64,000 nucleotides of DNA from Panax quinquefolius (Eukaryota > Streptophyta > Magnoliopsida > Apiales > Araliaceae), in NCBI GenBank assembly GCA_020205615.1, contig CM035168.1, forward strand, positions 123,651,573-123,715,572. Direction: 5' to 3'. Shown piece after piece: positions 1 through 13,400 of this stretch. Positions within the stretch are counted from its first letter, which is position 1; each line of letters opens with the position of its first letter. The notes below the pieces were generated by a model. The model was not told the origin of the DNA. It saw nothing but the letters and a program-made list of their open reading frames with translations, and did no database searches. The position numbers were made by a program, and so were the translations under genes.

Positions 1-276
1 ATATATGAGTAGAATCGACTATAATCGATAAAGTTAAAGCCGCTCAAGCTACAGACTCAGAGCTGATAAATGTGAAGAAGAAGGTTCAAGAGGGCGTTAT
101 TCTAGAAGCAAGAATCGACGAAGAGAAGAAATCTCAACCCTCGATTTAATTGGCCCATTTGAAATACTCGATCGAGTAGGAACTGTGGTTTATAGACTCG
201 TTTTACCGCCAAGTATGTCGTGTGTTCATAACGTTTTTCACGTATCTATGTTACGTAAATATGTGGACGACTCGAA
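1..276 (+). pseudogene. Ty3/gypsy pol remnant (integrase N-terminal part joined to pol C-terminus)
   Basis: Bases 1-130 read, in broken frames, as the segment just before the integrase zinc finger of plant chromoviruses (IEPTLIDKVKAAQ-like, then a KKVQEG motif). Bases 130-270 read as the pol C-terminal segment (PRFIGPFEILDRVG, then YRLVLPP, then VHNVFHVSMLRKYV). The integrase catalytic core that should lie between them is missing, so the element is internally deleted. It is followed directly by a long LTR. The same two segments occur, separated by a full integrase, at 30990-32200. The 5' part of the element is outside the window. Confidence 0.8.
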
Positions 277-3200
277 TGTAAGACCCCGAATTTTATGAAA
301 TAAAAGTATTCAATTTTTCTTATAATTATTATTCAGTAAATGGTTAAATTGATAAAAAGTAAAGTTAAGGGTGATATATGAAATTTTTTCAAAATAAGTA
401 AGTGGCTATAAAATACTTATGGTTGTCGGGGAATATTCGTTTGGTCGTGGAATATTCTTTTTGTCAGGAATATCCGTACGACTGGCCTTGATCATTTGTG
501 GGCCCCATAATGTAATAACCGCTTGATGATGAAGAAAATAATGAGTTTGAGTTTTTATAAATAAATGGCGTAGTTATTATAATTAACATCGTTGTAATAT
601 TCGGTGGTTAAAATACGTTGATACGCGTTGTCAGACAAAGATAACATATGGTATTGCATGATATTTTTGAATTATTGATTCTTACGTAAAAAGGCATTAC
701 TCAATAATTGTTACGATGAGTTACTATTCAATATTTTATTTTATTGATTCAATAATTGTTGTGTTGATATTTTATATTATTGTTGTTGATAATTATCATC
801 ATTGCCTGAAGATTTCCCATTATCGGATCAATAATTCATATTATTTGAATAATATTATTAGATAGCATTATTGGCAATGTCTAGAAAGTTCTGTCAAGGA
901 GAGGTTTCGTCACTTAATTGCGCGCCAGTAAGGAGAAATCCTTATTAGAAAACCCCCTCTTTTCTGGAAACTGCCTGGTTGTCATAATTGTGATTCTGTA
1001 ATATTATTTGTGAATAATTAATTATTTATTTGATGTGGATATAGATGATGGATTTATTTATGTGGTTATAAATGAAGGAATTAATGTTGAAGTATTTTAT
1101 CAGTATTTTGCCGGATTGGAGGTATTAATAGATCAAATCGATTGTTCTTAAAGCTATTATCATGAGTTATAATTTTGATCATCGACCATTTGGATCGTTG
1201 TGATTTTTGGATATATTATACATATATATGTTGAATATATGTTCACAAATTTTAAACGGTTAAATATTAACGTATGATTTGTTATGAATTTTAAAAGGTG
1301 TTGAAATGGTGTTTAAAATCATCCGTTTATGGATTTTAGATATTTTTGGTCTGGAATTTGGAAAAACTTTCTTCTGCAAAGTTGTAGAGAATTCAATTTC
1401 GTGTGGAATGGACATAAAATTAGTATTTTTTGGATAACCGGGCTATTTTCTATGAATTGTTGAAGTTTCAGAAAATAAAATAATTTTTATTAAAATTATG
1501 GGTGGGACCCACTTTTACTTTTCAAAACACATGTGGGCTGCTGGGATTTTTTTTCAGACTTGGCATGCTTTGATGGCTGATGGTTGGTGCGTAGGAAATA
1601 GAGAATAAATAATATTAATTTATTATTTTAGTCTCCTTTGGCGTTCTAGCATTTTCCTATAAATAGGTGTTTATGTTAGAATTGAAAATCACACCAGAAA
1701 CATAAGTTTTCTCTCTCAATATTGTCGAGCATATTTTTTTGAGTATTTAGATACTTTGAGAGTTGTCATTCGGTGCAAATTTCCTTGACTTTTACATCAG
1801 ATATTATATTCCAAATCTCGCTGCTTTCGAGGTAAAGGATTCTAAGGGTTGTTATGTTTTTCATGTTTCGTAACTTTTCAGAACTTCAAAAATTCTGGAA
1901 AAATTTGAAATGATAATTTGATGAGTTTTGTTAATTGTGTCTAAAAATGGCGATTTTTGGATGTATAGATTAAGAGTTATGGATTTTATGAGAAATGACT
2001 ATTTTAAAAGAAAACCCTTATAACTTCTTGTGGTTAACTCCAAAATTGGTAAATATTTTATTGGGAGTACATGTATATAACATGAGTATATTCTGTTAAT
2101 TTCGGAATTTTTGGACAAAAGTACAATTTATGATAAATGTCTAAATATTCGGCAGTTTTGGCCATATGAAAATTAGTAAACGAATTTTAAAAATTTTGAG
2201 AAAAATATATGTTTAATATGGGACTATATTATGCTAAATCCCAGAAAAGAAATATTTTTGAAATTGATTTGATATTTTTCATAAAAATATTCTAGTTATG
2301 AGTAAATGAATTAAATATGTTATGTGGGGTAAAAAAATTGGAAAATATGATTTTATGGCTTGAGAATCATATATGAAGTATATGAAGATTTTTGATGAGA
2401 GTTTTGGTCATTGGTGATAAAATCTTATGAGTTTGACATTTTAGGATGATTAAATGCATTAATTAGTAAAATATAAACAATTAAAATAAATTATTTATAA
2501 GTTTAAGAAATGATTAAAATATTGTTGTAATATTAATAATATTAGATTATGAGATTATAAATTGATTTATAACATTTGGATTAAGGTGTTATAAATATTG
2601 ATGTGGATTTTATTGTGAAACTTTATCTCTTTCGTCGAGGGTTCTTATTCACATTATACTGACATTATTCACGAATCACTTGACATTATTCAATCGAAAA
2701 AAAATTTCTTTTTTGTCCAAGATGTCTATTATGGTTACTATCTTTGATTGAATTCATGTTTTGATAATATTGTTTTTATTATCATATATAACATTTTTAT
2801 AATCCTGGTGAAGAAATTTCTCTTTGACTTGAGTTTAAAGATGGGTAGATTATTGGTATGATCATGACTATGGGTTCTCTTTGGCCAGTAATGCAAAGTT
2901 GAATCATTGACTGGTATGATCATGACCATTGAATTTATAATTGAATATTTTTAGCTTAAGTGCAAAGGTGAATTGATCAACATGATTATAATTATGGTTT
3001 ATATGAATTCTGAAATGATTATGTATTTATTTGAGATATGAATATCTTTGGCCCGTAGTGTAAAAGATGTCCCGTCGTTGAATATCTTTGATGCGTAGTG
3101 CAAAGATGATCCATTGTTGAATATCTTTGGCCCATGTAATGCAAAGTTGACATGTTGTTGAATATCTTTGTGCGCGCAGCCGAAGATGACCTATTCTTGA

Positions 3201-3973
3201 ATATCTTTGGCATGTAGTGCAAAAGATGAATCTGTTGATGAATATCTTTACCGTAGTGCAAAGATGAATTTATTAGTATGATTATGAGTGAAGGCGTGAT
3301 TTTGGTATAACCGTGATCTTTGATGTTTGGTAAAGACGGTGATGAAAATTATCTTCGTCCGGATGAGAAAGCAATTAGAATCACAATTATGATTATGAGT
3401 TATTCATATGATTGTGGAAAAGAACTGTTGATTGATGTTACGGGGATAAAACATTGTTGGTGGACTTTTAACGTGGAGAAGATAATAGACTTTTATACTA
3501 TTTGACTTTTCTAATGGATTCGCTTGCGTTACCGCAATTTATGGTTGAAAAGTTTTATCATCTACCATATGTTCTAAATCTCGATTTATTATTGATGAAG
3601 GCTATTGATAATTTAATTATCTTTAGTCATGATATCCTTTACTTGGTTATTTGTCTTTCACCCTTTGCTTCACAATTCCTTTCACGTAATAAGAGTGTAA
3701 ATTTGGGTCGAAATGGGGATAACAGGGAATAGTGTGGTGGTCCGAGGCGTCAAAGATTCTCAACACATTATAAAACGGCATGACATATAATATATAATTG
3801 TATTAAGGACCTAAGATGTGTGTGTCGTATATTATACCTCACTTAATAATTGATTTTGGTGAACAACAATAGGGTGAAGTGAACCCAACTTTGGAAGGGT
3901 GTTTTTTGCCACTATCATACAAGATGTCTAATGACATACAAACTCGTGTTATCATAAAGACGGGGTTGTGACA
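277..3973 (+). repeat. Long LTR (family A, divergent copy A1), 3' LTR of the element at the window start
   Basis: Begins TGTAAGACCCCG at 277, directly after gypsy pol sequence. It then follows the same order of landmarks as the other family A LTRs: GAATATTC palindromes (431-457), an AATAATTGTT-rich stretch, a TATAAATAG promoter (1658-1666), TATTCACGA-like sequence, and a GAATATCTTTGGCC minisatellite (about 3039-3270). It is clearly more diverged from the other A copies than they are from each other. The 3' end is uncertain: similarity fades after about 3700, and a GGGTTGTGACA at 3963-3973 is my best guess for the terminal CA. Confidence 0.7.
1658..1666 (+). promoter_or_regulatory. TATA box of LTR A1
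   Basis: TATAAATAG preceded by CATTTTCC and followed by GTTAGAATTGAAAATCACACC, as in the other family A LTRs (27575, 58014, 62656). It probably marks the U3/R promoter of the retroelement. Confidence 0.6.
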
Positions 3974-4495
3974 TCCATCACGAAAGTATATCTACTAACA
4001 CTACCCATATGATCTTGGAGTTTATTTAAAATGTAATTCTCACTTGGAGACAGAGATATTTATATGTCAAGAGAAGACTCACCATTGGAAAGAACATGAT
4101 AATAATCTTCTCGTTTTTCTTTGAGGTCTATTAGGTCAGGATAATTCTGTGGGATATGATATCTATTATAACTTAGACGCATGGCCTCCCATGTAGGAAG
4201 CTTTTGTTGATCATTTTCCAAAGGTTTTCGCTCTATTTTCATAATATATGTTTCCACATGAAGATTTAGTTATCTACTCACAATGTGACTATCACCACAC
4301 CTATTGTCAATTTGACAATTTAGCCTGAAGTATGGCCTTTTTTGCACAAGCGAGTTCGTGAAAAGAAAGACATTATAATCACAAGATTGAGATTTTTTAT
4401 TACAGTATCTGCATTTTGAGGCTATGTATGCTTGCACGTGAGATTTAGGTTATGTAGTTTGATATAATTCAACTGATGCCATTGATATGGGCCAG
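3974..4495. other. Unassigned AT-rich stretch, probably TRAPPC5 intron 1
   Basis: No recognisable domain, RNA or terminal repeat. A 65-codon open frame on the minus strand (4060-4257) has no family I recognise and I do not call it a gene. The position between an LTR and the second TRAPPC5 exon makes this intron sequence. Confidence 0.5.
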
Positions 4496-7400
4496 ATTGG
4501 AGGATGCAGGATATGCTGTCGGGGCTCGGGTTTTGGAACTTCTTTGCCATAGAGAGAAGGTATTTTTACAGTTGTACCCTGTATAATTCTAGAATCAAGA
4601 TTCTATAGCTTAGCACCAAGTGACCAGTTCTATGGCAGGAAACCCGTTTTTTTTTTTTTTTTTTGGGGGGGAAATAAGATTTGACAGTCTATTCCATTTG
4701 GTTATCATCTCAATTGCTGGTGAAAACTATTTTGTTGAACTTAGTTCACTTTATTTTTCAATTGTGCAAGTTTTCACTAATTGGTTAGGTGAGGTGTAAA
4801 TTTCCACTGGAAAATGAATTATATAAAGCAAGACTATCAATTGAAAGTTTGTTCCTCCAAGGGTTGGTGTTGGCTGTAATATACTGCTTAGGCAGTCTTA
4901 ACTGGTTGTTTTTGCAGCAATCAATTTACGCATAGTGTGTTGACATGCAGCGTACACTTTTGACTTCAAATTTACAATGCTTTTGGATATTGAACTCTTC
5001 AGACAACTGACAATGGAAATTATACTACACTAAATCATGTTCCTCTAGAGGAAAGAGCAAATTATATAATGCATAAAAAAACCTTTCTGTTTACTTTTGT
5101 CTTGTGACTTGTGAGTGTTGGAGGTATGTATTTTTGCACACAATTATGCTGGCAAAATGCTAATTGTTATTTTACCTTCAAGCTTGAAAGTGTGATGAAA
5201 CAATTTGACATCGGAAGTTTTTGATTATACATTTTCCTTAATTGACTTTGGAGTTTGGGTGTCTTGGATGTTCTAGTTATGCTGATGCTATAACTGAAGG
5301 TGTTTCTGCATATTTACCAACTTCTTTTATGTAATTCGTCCATTTGGTTTGGGCCTGATGTGACCAGGTTCTGCTTATTATCTAATCATAATTCATCACA
5401 TTGATCTGACAATGTAGTGATCTTTTCTTATGCTACAGGGAAACAGAAGGGAGACACGATTGTTGGGTATTTTGTCTTTTGTGCACAGTACAGTATGGAA
5501 GGTGTTGTTCGGAAAGGTTTGTATATTTTCTTCTACATCTCGTTTCTTTCAATTTTGAATTTAGTTCTTTTATTCATTATGTGGTAACATCTCTTCTTGA
5601 CTACTCAACGTATCAGGCTAATTTAATAATGTTTGACAATTCTCCCCAATCACTTGCAAAGTACTCCACAAGCTCACTCCATGTGTGATAATTGAAGTAA
5701 TAAATGGGATAGTAGAGAAAAGAATATAACAAATTTGCTTACGATAACAGAGTTGATACATGTGGCAAAATGTATAGGGGAAGTGATGGAATGGAGTGAT
5801 CACCAATGCGTCTAAGCTCATATTCTGTTTTGTCTGCAAAGTTAAAGAATAGGAGGGGAAACAAAAGGAATTTCAGTGACACTATTTTTCTTAGAATGTT
5901 GATCCATGAATTAAATGTGAAGTGTAAAAGTACAATGAAATATATCGTTTTCTTCCCTTTCCTTTTCTCACCTTCCCATATTTGAGTCGTTTTTCTTCCT
6001 TTCCGTCATTGCTTATATATATAAGTAGAGGCACCACGGTCCTCTCAATTACTGTGCTCAATCAGTTTTCTAACTTATTCATTCGTTCATTTCCTTCCTG
6101 CTAATCCCAATGGAGTGCCTTTTCTAAAATATTATAAAGAGAACAAATTTAATTCAAACGGAGTGTTAGACTGTTAGTGCAAAGATGTATTTGAAATCTT
6201 TTTGATATATGTTTGTATGTCTATATATCACATATATGAGAGAAATGGGAGGACAATGACTTTGCTCATGCGCAATCTCTTTATTTTTCTTTGAATTAGT
6301 TTTGTGAATGCCTAAAATGAATCAGGAAAAAGGAAAGAGCATGAGCACAGTCCTGCAAATCCTGTTTCCTCTATGGATCATGTAAGACAGCATACTTGAC
6401 AATATAGGTTGTATTGTAATCACACATTAGATTTAAGATCACTACTTGGAAGAATGACTTTTATATGTGAATGATGTCATTTAAAAATTGGTCTCTATTA
6501 CTGCTTAGTATTTCAGACATGCCTGACAAGTCAACGCAGTGATTATTCTAAATTTCTTTACCTATGATTCGTGATCATCTGATCCCATCCTGTATTTTGT
6601 GATATTAGGTAGCTGACTCACTTGAGAAAGGTACTGAACATGAAGATGAATACATGATTAGTGAAAAGGAGCTCCTTGTCAATAGGTAACCACATACCAT
6701 TGTCTATTTTCCTCATCACAACTCTATCTTGCTTATGCTTTCTTTTCAGTAATGTCTTGCTGATGGGTACTGTTTGCTGTGTAGGTTTATCTCAATACCT
6801 AAAGACATGGGGATATTTAATTGTGGGGCATTTGTTGCCGGAATAGTACGGGTGTGTGTTGTGTTGGATTTGTTTACTTTAGCATTTTTACTAATGCTTA
6901 GATTAATCTTCTTTTTTCTCTTTCAAGGGTGTTCTGGACGGTGCAGGGTTTCCTGCTGTAGTTACAGCTCATTTTGTGCCTGTGGAGGGGCAGCCACGAC
7001 CTCGGACAACCATTTTAATAAAATTTGCCGAAGAGGTATACACTGTATTTTCAAATTCAGTCATTCCTTTAAACTTGATTCACCATCATACTTGATTCAG
7101 GTAGTTTGGCTGGTGCAATAATTTACAAGGCTTTTAATAATTATTAGTTAATTTGAGAGCAAAAGTAGAGCTTTGGAGCAACTTTGTATTGCAAATGCAA
7201 ATAGCTGACCATATATGCTACTAATTTATGCTGTGAGAATACTTGATGTTATGTGTTACTTAACTAACCAAAAGAATGTGTGCCACTTCTCTCCCTTAAT
7301 AGTCACTTTTTGGCCCCATGTATGTGATACATCACATAAGAATGGGAAGGGAATAAGTCTGGATAGCGATACTTGTCAAGGCAAACAAAGGAAAAGTACA

Positions 7401-10400
7401 AAAGTCACTAGAGAACCAAGTTGGTTAAGGGATACTGCTAGGTAAGATGAGTTGGCAATTAGTGAGTGGGGTCAGGTAGTAGCATTGCAAATAGCATGTT
7501 GTAACACGGTGCTTCAACGCGTGAGCTGGAATCGATTGTAGAAACAATATATAAGTTGTACGTGAGAGAGAAAGAGGCTATGGAAATTCATGAAGCTGTT
7601 TTACTTTCTTTCAATTTGATTGTTTTCTGTTCTTAATTTAGTTTGGAGATTTCCCTGGTCTGAATATGGGTAACAGTATGGAGATTGGAACCTACCACAT
7701 CTTCATTCCACCCAACAAAAACTAGTATTTAATTTGTACATTATTTTGTTCCGCTGATTAAGGTGTGGTGATTGTTTTTGTTGTCACCATGTTGCTATAG
7801 AGAGATGCTGTATATAATTTGATGTAGCGCAACATTTGTAAGACGAATTTTATTATTAATTTATAGATATGTAGAACTAGGATTTAAGCTCTACGCTTAA
7901 ATTCTAGGGTTTAGAGTCTCAACTTGGCGTCTATTAACTCTTGGTAAATATCTTCACGATATAAGAAAAGCCAATAATAATCTTAATATTCAGAATGTCC
8001 TCCGTGTGAAGATTACATCGGTATTTAAACAAAAGAACCCTAAATTGGACTTGGAGACCAAGAAAATAACTAAAGACAAAAATACCCCAACTAATTAAAA
8101 CAAGTCCATAATAATGAAATAAACAAAATAAATAAACAAGGTAATTAAATCATCGATAATAAACAAGGGAACTAAATCATCAATCCCCATCATTTCTCCT
8201 TGACTGGAAAAAATTTGGCTATGTCGAAATGAATTTTTTTCGCAGGATCAATGCAATGAAACTCGTCCCTACCAATCCACGTGCAATCATTGTTAGGCTT
8301 GCCTCACCACTTAACCAAAAAGTGGCGATAACCTCCGCGCCTAGTCGACACAAACCTCTCATCCAATACATCCTTGATACCCCCTCTGTTGTAAACTGTG
8401 AAAAAACAAGAGGTGCAAGTGGAACATATGTAAAGGTGGAACAAGTACATGCTCATCAGGGTTAGTAGATGAAGAAGCTGGGGATGGGGTCGACGGATTA
8501 GAAGGTCCATGATATGGAGTAAGATCGGTCACATTAAATACAAGACCAATACCCATATTACTAGAAAGATTTAACTCATAAGCATTAACACTAACCTTCT
8601 TTTTAATATGAAATGGACCAATCCTCTTAGCATGCACATTTTTTCATGTGTTGGGAGGTAACCTCTCAACACACTGTCAAAGCATCACCTGATCATTCTT
8701 ATTGAACTCTTGGTACCTGCAATGAACATCTGCCGCAAACTTATAACTTTCATTGTTGAAATTAATTTTGTCTTATCTTGGCATGCAAATCATGAATGTG
8801 TGCAAAAGTTTCAGCATACTCACTAGCTCTATATGCAAAGGGAAGAGGGACCAAGTCAATATGTTTCCTAGGTTGATAACCAGTGTAAATCTGAAAGACT
8901 TGCTCCAGTAAAGCGATTAACCGAATTATTATAGGCAAACTCAGCCATAGGTAAAACTCTATCCCAACTAAACACGTGATCACCTATAAAACATTTCACC
9001 AAATCATCTAGAATCCTATTAACTACCTCGGCCACCATCGATCCATGGGTGATAAAGCGATTAAAAACTTAAGTGTGGTATTTAGTTTCTTCCATATGGT
9101 TTTCCAAATATAACTCATGAATTTCACATCCAATCATAAACTATAGACAAAGGCAAACCACGTAGCCTCACAACCTCACTAAAGAAAATTGATGCAATGT
9201 GTGAAACATCATCGGTTTTGCTTCATGGAATAAAATGTGTCATCTTAGAAAAACAGTTCATTACAACAAAAACGAAATCATGACCTCTAGGGGTCCGCGG
9301 TAACCCCAGGACAAAATCTTTGCTAATTTCCTCCTAAGGAGCATGGGACCAACAAAGGCATATACAACCCTTTGTTTTACTTCTTTCCTATAGCAGCTTG
9401 ACATGTGCGACATTTGGAAAGAACACAAACTACATCCCTCTTGAGGCTAGGCCAAAAGAACCTATCCTCCACAATCACAATGGTCTTGTCACGACCAAAA
9501 TTACCTTCGATCCCTCCCGCATGTAACTCCCAAACTAAATGCTCACACATAGATGTACTAGGAATACACAAACGGGTGCCTTTAAAAAAAATACCCATCA
9601 TGAATATGAAAATCGTCAGAGGGTGGTACACTAGAATTTTGTAAGACAATATACATCTCTTTAAAGTCTCGACAAAAAGGATACTCATGGACAATACGCT
9701 CAAACCCAATAACTTTCACACTCAAAAGTGTTGAAGGAGAATAGATACCTTACTCAACGCATCAGCGATTTTGTTCTCTACTCCTCAACAATGCTCTAGG
9801 ACAAAAGAATTGTCCTAAAAAAACTCAACCCATTTAGCGTGTCGATGACTCAACTTCTTCTGGGAATGTATATACTGAAGTGCCTGATGTTCAGAGTATA
9901 ACACAAACTTCTTAGGCAACAAATAATACCACCAATACCTAAGCGCTTGAATTACTGCATAAAACTCCCTAGAATATCTTTGTTGGGCCTCATTTAGCTT
10001 CTTACTAAAAAATGCAACGGGATGACCCTCTTGACTTGGTACTCCTCTATACGACATTGCTAAAATTTGATAAATACGAGAAAAGCGTGTCATACATGCT
10101 ACCTCAAGAACATTGCAAAATTGGTAACAGCGAGGATAAAAATGCCCGTGTCAACATATCCTTAATCTCACAAAGGCTTTGGCGGTACCTTTTCGATATA
10201 GATCAAACAAACTCCCTTTTCTTTAAGCAATCAGTGACGGGAGCCATAATGGTACTAAATTTCCTAATGAACCTTCTATAAAAAGTAGCTAGTTCGTGGA
10301 AACTTCTAGCTTCATGTATATTAGAAGGTTCTTGCCACTCTTTAATAGCCTTTACCTTTTCAGGGTCAACAGAGACCCCATCTTTGAAGACAACAAACCC

Positions 10401-13400
10401 GAGAAATATGACGGATTTTTACACAAAAGAATACTTTTTCCAATTAATATAAAGTTCTCATGCTGGAGAGCGCACAAAACTTGGAACAACTGAAGTAAGT
10501 GTTCCTCTCGGCTGCGACTATAAATGAGAATGTTATCAAAATAATCCACTACAAACTTGTCAATAAAAATCGCAACACCTTATTCATAACTTCCATAAAG
10601 GTGCTAGGTGCATTGGTTAGACCAAAGGGTTGGACTAACCACTCATAAAGATGTCTATAACTAGAATGCTTCAAAATAAATTTCCACAAACACTTAAAAA
10701 TAACACGATTTATCGCGGACTTGGTGATATCCATTACGTAGATCTATTTTGGTGTACAGTCTTGAGCTCCACTCACTCATCATATTTAACATGTCATCAA
10801 GCTTTAGGTATAAGAAACATATACTGACGGTGATCTAATCATGATGGGCTCGACTATCACCACTGATCGACCATGACAATTTAGATTGTGAACCATATAG
10901 TTAACCAAAACCACTTGGATCTATTGGGTTGGTTAACTAGTTTTTAGGTTATGGATTGGTTCAGTTTTGGACCCATATTATTAATTACAAATATGAGTTG
11001 GAACTAATTTAACTAGTTTTGACCCATATTAATCTATAATATTGTTGGACCAGTGCTTTTGAATCCGAGCCGCTCCTTCTTGTATCTAGACCCTCCTTCC
11101 TCTGTTTCGTATGCAGCCAAGAAGGTGTGGGAGCCATATAATCCTTGTTGTCAAAAGGTTTTCCAGAAGCCACCTGAATGTTCAATCAAAAGGATTAAAA
11201 TTTTGAAAAGGACAAAGCAACATACACGTGTATATACACACACATTATTATAACTACTACCCAAATTCTTAGAAAATGAAAAATGAGCCAAGTAATCAAC
11301 CAGGTTATGAAACTTAAATATGGGTTGAAACTAGTTTAACTAATTTTAACCCATATTAGTCTATAATATTTATACTATTACACAAAGGAAAGATTGGATA
11401 TAAAATATTTTGAGATATTATTTTAAATTGAATTCATACTTTTTGGTATCGTTTTATTTTTTTGAAAAACAGAAAAAAGAAAAAAAGAAAAAGAGAATTG
11501 AAAAAGCGTAATAAAAGTATTAATAATTTTTTCATTTTAATTAATATAGAAATTATTATTATAAATTATTTTGGAAGTGTTTCTAATAAAAAATATTTTC
11601 TTAATACTTATTTATTCACATCAATGTTAAATTTTTTATTTTCAAACTTGGCTTTAAAAATTAAAATGAGATTCTTTATGTATAACAGAGAGTAATATTT
11701 TTTTATTTTTACAATTTTATCTTGTATGAACTTGAAAATTAAATTAATATTTTCTATTTGTAACCGACAAATTTTTGGTTGCTTTCGCTTCCAAAAACGT
11801 TAATAATTGTGTAGAGAGGAATGATTGTGTTAAAGCTTTCTTAAGATACATGTATTATCCATGTTTAATTTACGTCCATTCTAATATAATTTTTTTATCC
11901 TCAACTGTTATTTTTATAAGTTTTTTTAAAAAGAAAATGTTTTTTTGTGACGAATGGACTTTGAGAAATATACTAACTATATGGATGGATTATGTAAGTA
12001 GTGCTTAGCTAAGAAGGAAGAAAATATGGGTTGACTGAATTAGGACCATAACCATATATGAGTCCAAACCATATTATATGTATTTTAAATGGATAATATG
12101 GTTTTAGTTCTAATGGACCCATAACTCATTTCGAAAATCATAACCAACTAAATCCATATTTTGCCACTCCTCATCACAACACATCCTCAAACTCCCATTA
12201 GCCTTTGGGGTAAACAAAATTTGCACAACACAAGGGCTAAGACTCAGCAAGACAAAACCCTTATTCAACAAATCACCTACTTGGCATCTCATCTCCATAG
12301 GGTTCATCCTATAAGGGGGTAGGTTAGGTAAAAAAAAACCCGATACGAGGCAAATAACATGTTGGACATCTCTAAGAGGTGGTAATCCGCTAGGTAATTC
12401 ACTAGGTATCACATCAGTAAACTCATGAGAATCTGCCTAATATCACTAGATTCAACACTACTACTCTTTTTAGGAACGTTCCTAACCTCCCTAGCCAAAA
12501 CAACGTACACAACCTTCTCCTCTCTCACACTCCTCTCAAAGGCCCTCTAACTAAGGATATGGAGAAATTTGGTTTCTTATACAGGCATATTATTCTCTTT
12601 TAGTTAACCATTCGGAGACACTCGAGGTCTCACAGGTGCTAAAGTAATCTTATGTCTCTTGTGTGAACACATAAGTATTCGATTTCCCATAATAAGTCAC
12701 GCCATGATCATATAGCCAAGGTCGCCCTTAAAGAATGTGTGCAACATCCATAGGAAGGACATCACACCAAACTTTTTCCTCATAACCCTTAAGGTGGATC
12801 AACACTAGACACCTATGTGACATATGAATAGATGTCTTATTGACCCAATCAACACTATAAGGTTGGAGGTGTGGTTATGCCTTTAGCTTCAATCGTTCTA
12901 CAACTGTCTTGGCAATCACATTTAAACAACTTCTCCCATCAATGATCAGCTTGGAAGAGATACATTACCACCACCTCTGTTATATGTCTGGCGGTTCTCT
13001 TTCGTTCTTCCTCCTTAGGACCGAAGATGCACCTCATAACATTCAATGGTTGATCAATTTGTTCAAGCTTCTCTTCCGTCTCCTCATCCTTCGTGTATTA
13101 CTCACCTTCCCTTGACTCATTTTCTTCATCCCGCCCTTCATGAACCACTCCCACTCATTGTTTGTTAGGGCACTCAATGAACTTGTGGCCAAACTCTTCG
13201 CAGGAGAAACACCTATCCCTGCTATTGATGGTAGGTTTGGGTACTGGAATACTCTTCCTTAGACTAGGGTCCCGACTTGGTCCACTCATAGTGTTATTAG
13301 CCCTAGAAGTATCTTTAGGTGTGAAAAAAGACTTGCCCTGTGGGGCATTGCGTCCACTAAATTGACCTAAATAAGAGGTCACTCTCTGAAAAGTGGATCT

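Noticed and set aside
4060..4257. 65-codon minus-strand frame as a gene next to TRAPPC5
   Set aside because: No recognised domain, no conserved ends, and it sits in an intron beside an LTR.
4649..4671. T17-G7 homopolymer as a SINE or LINE tail
   Set aside because: No flanking duplication or pol III boxes could be found around it.
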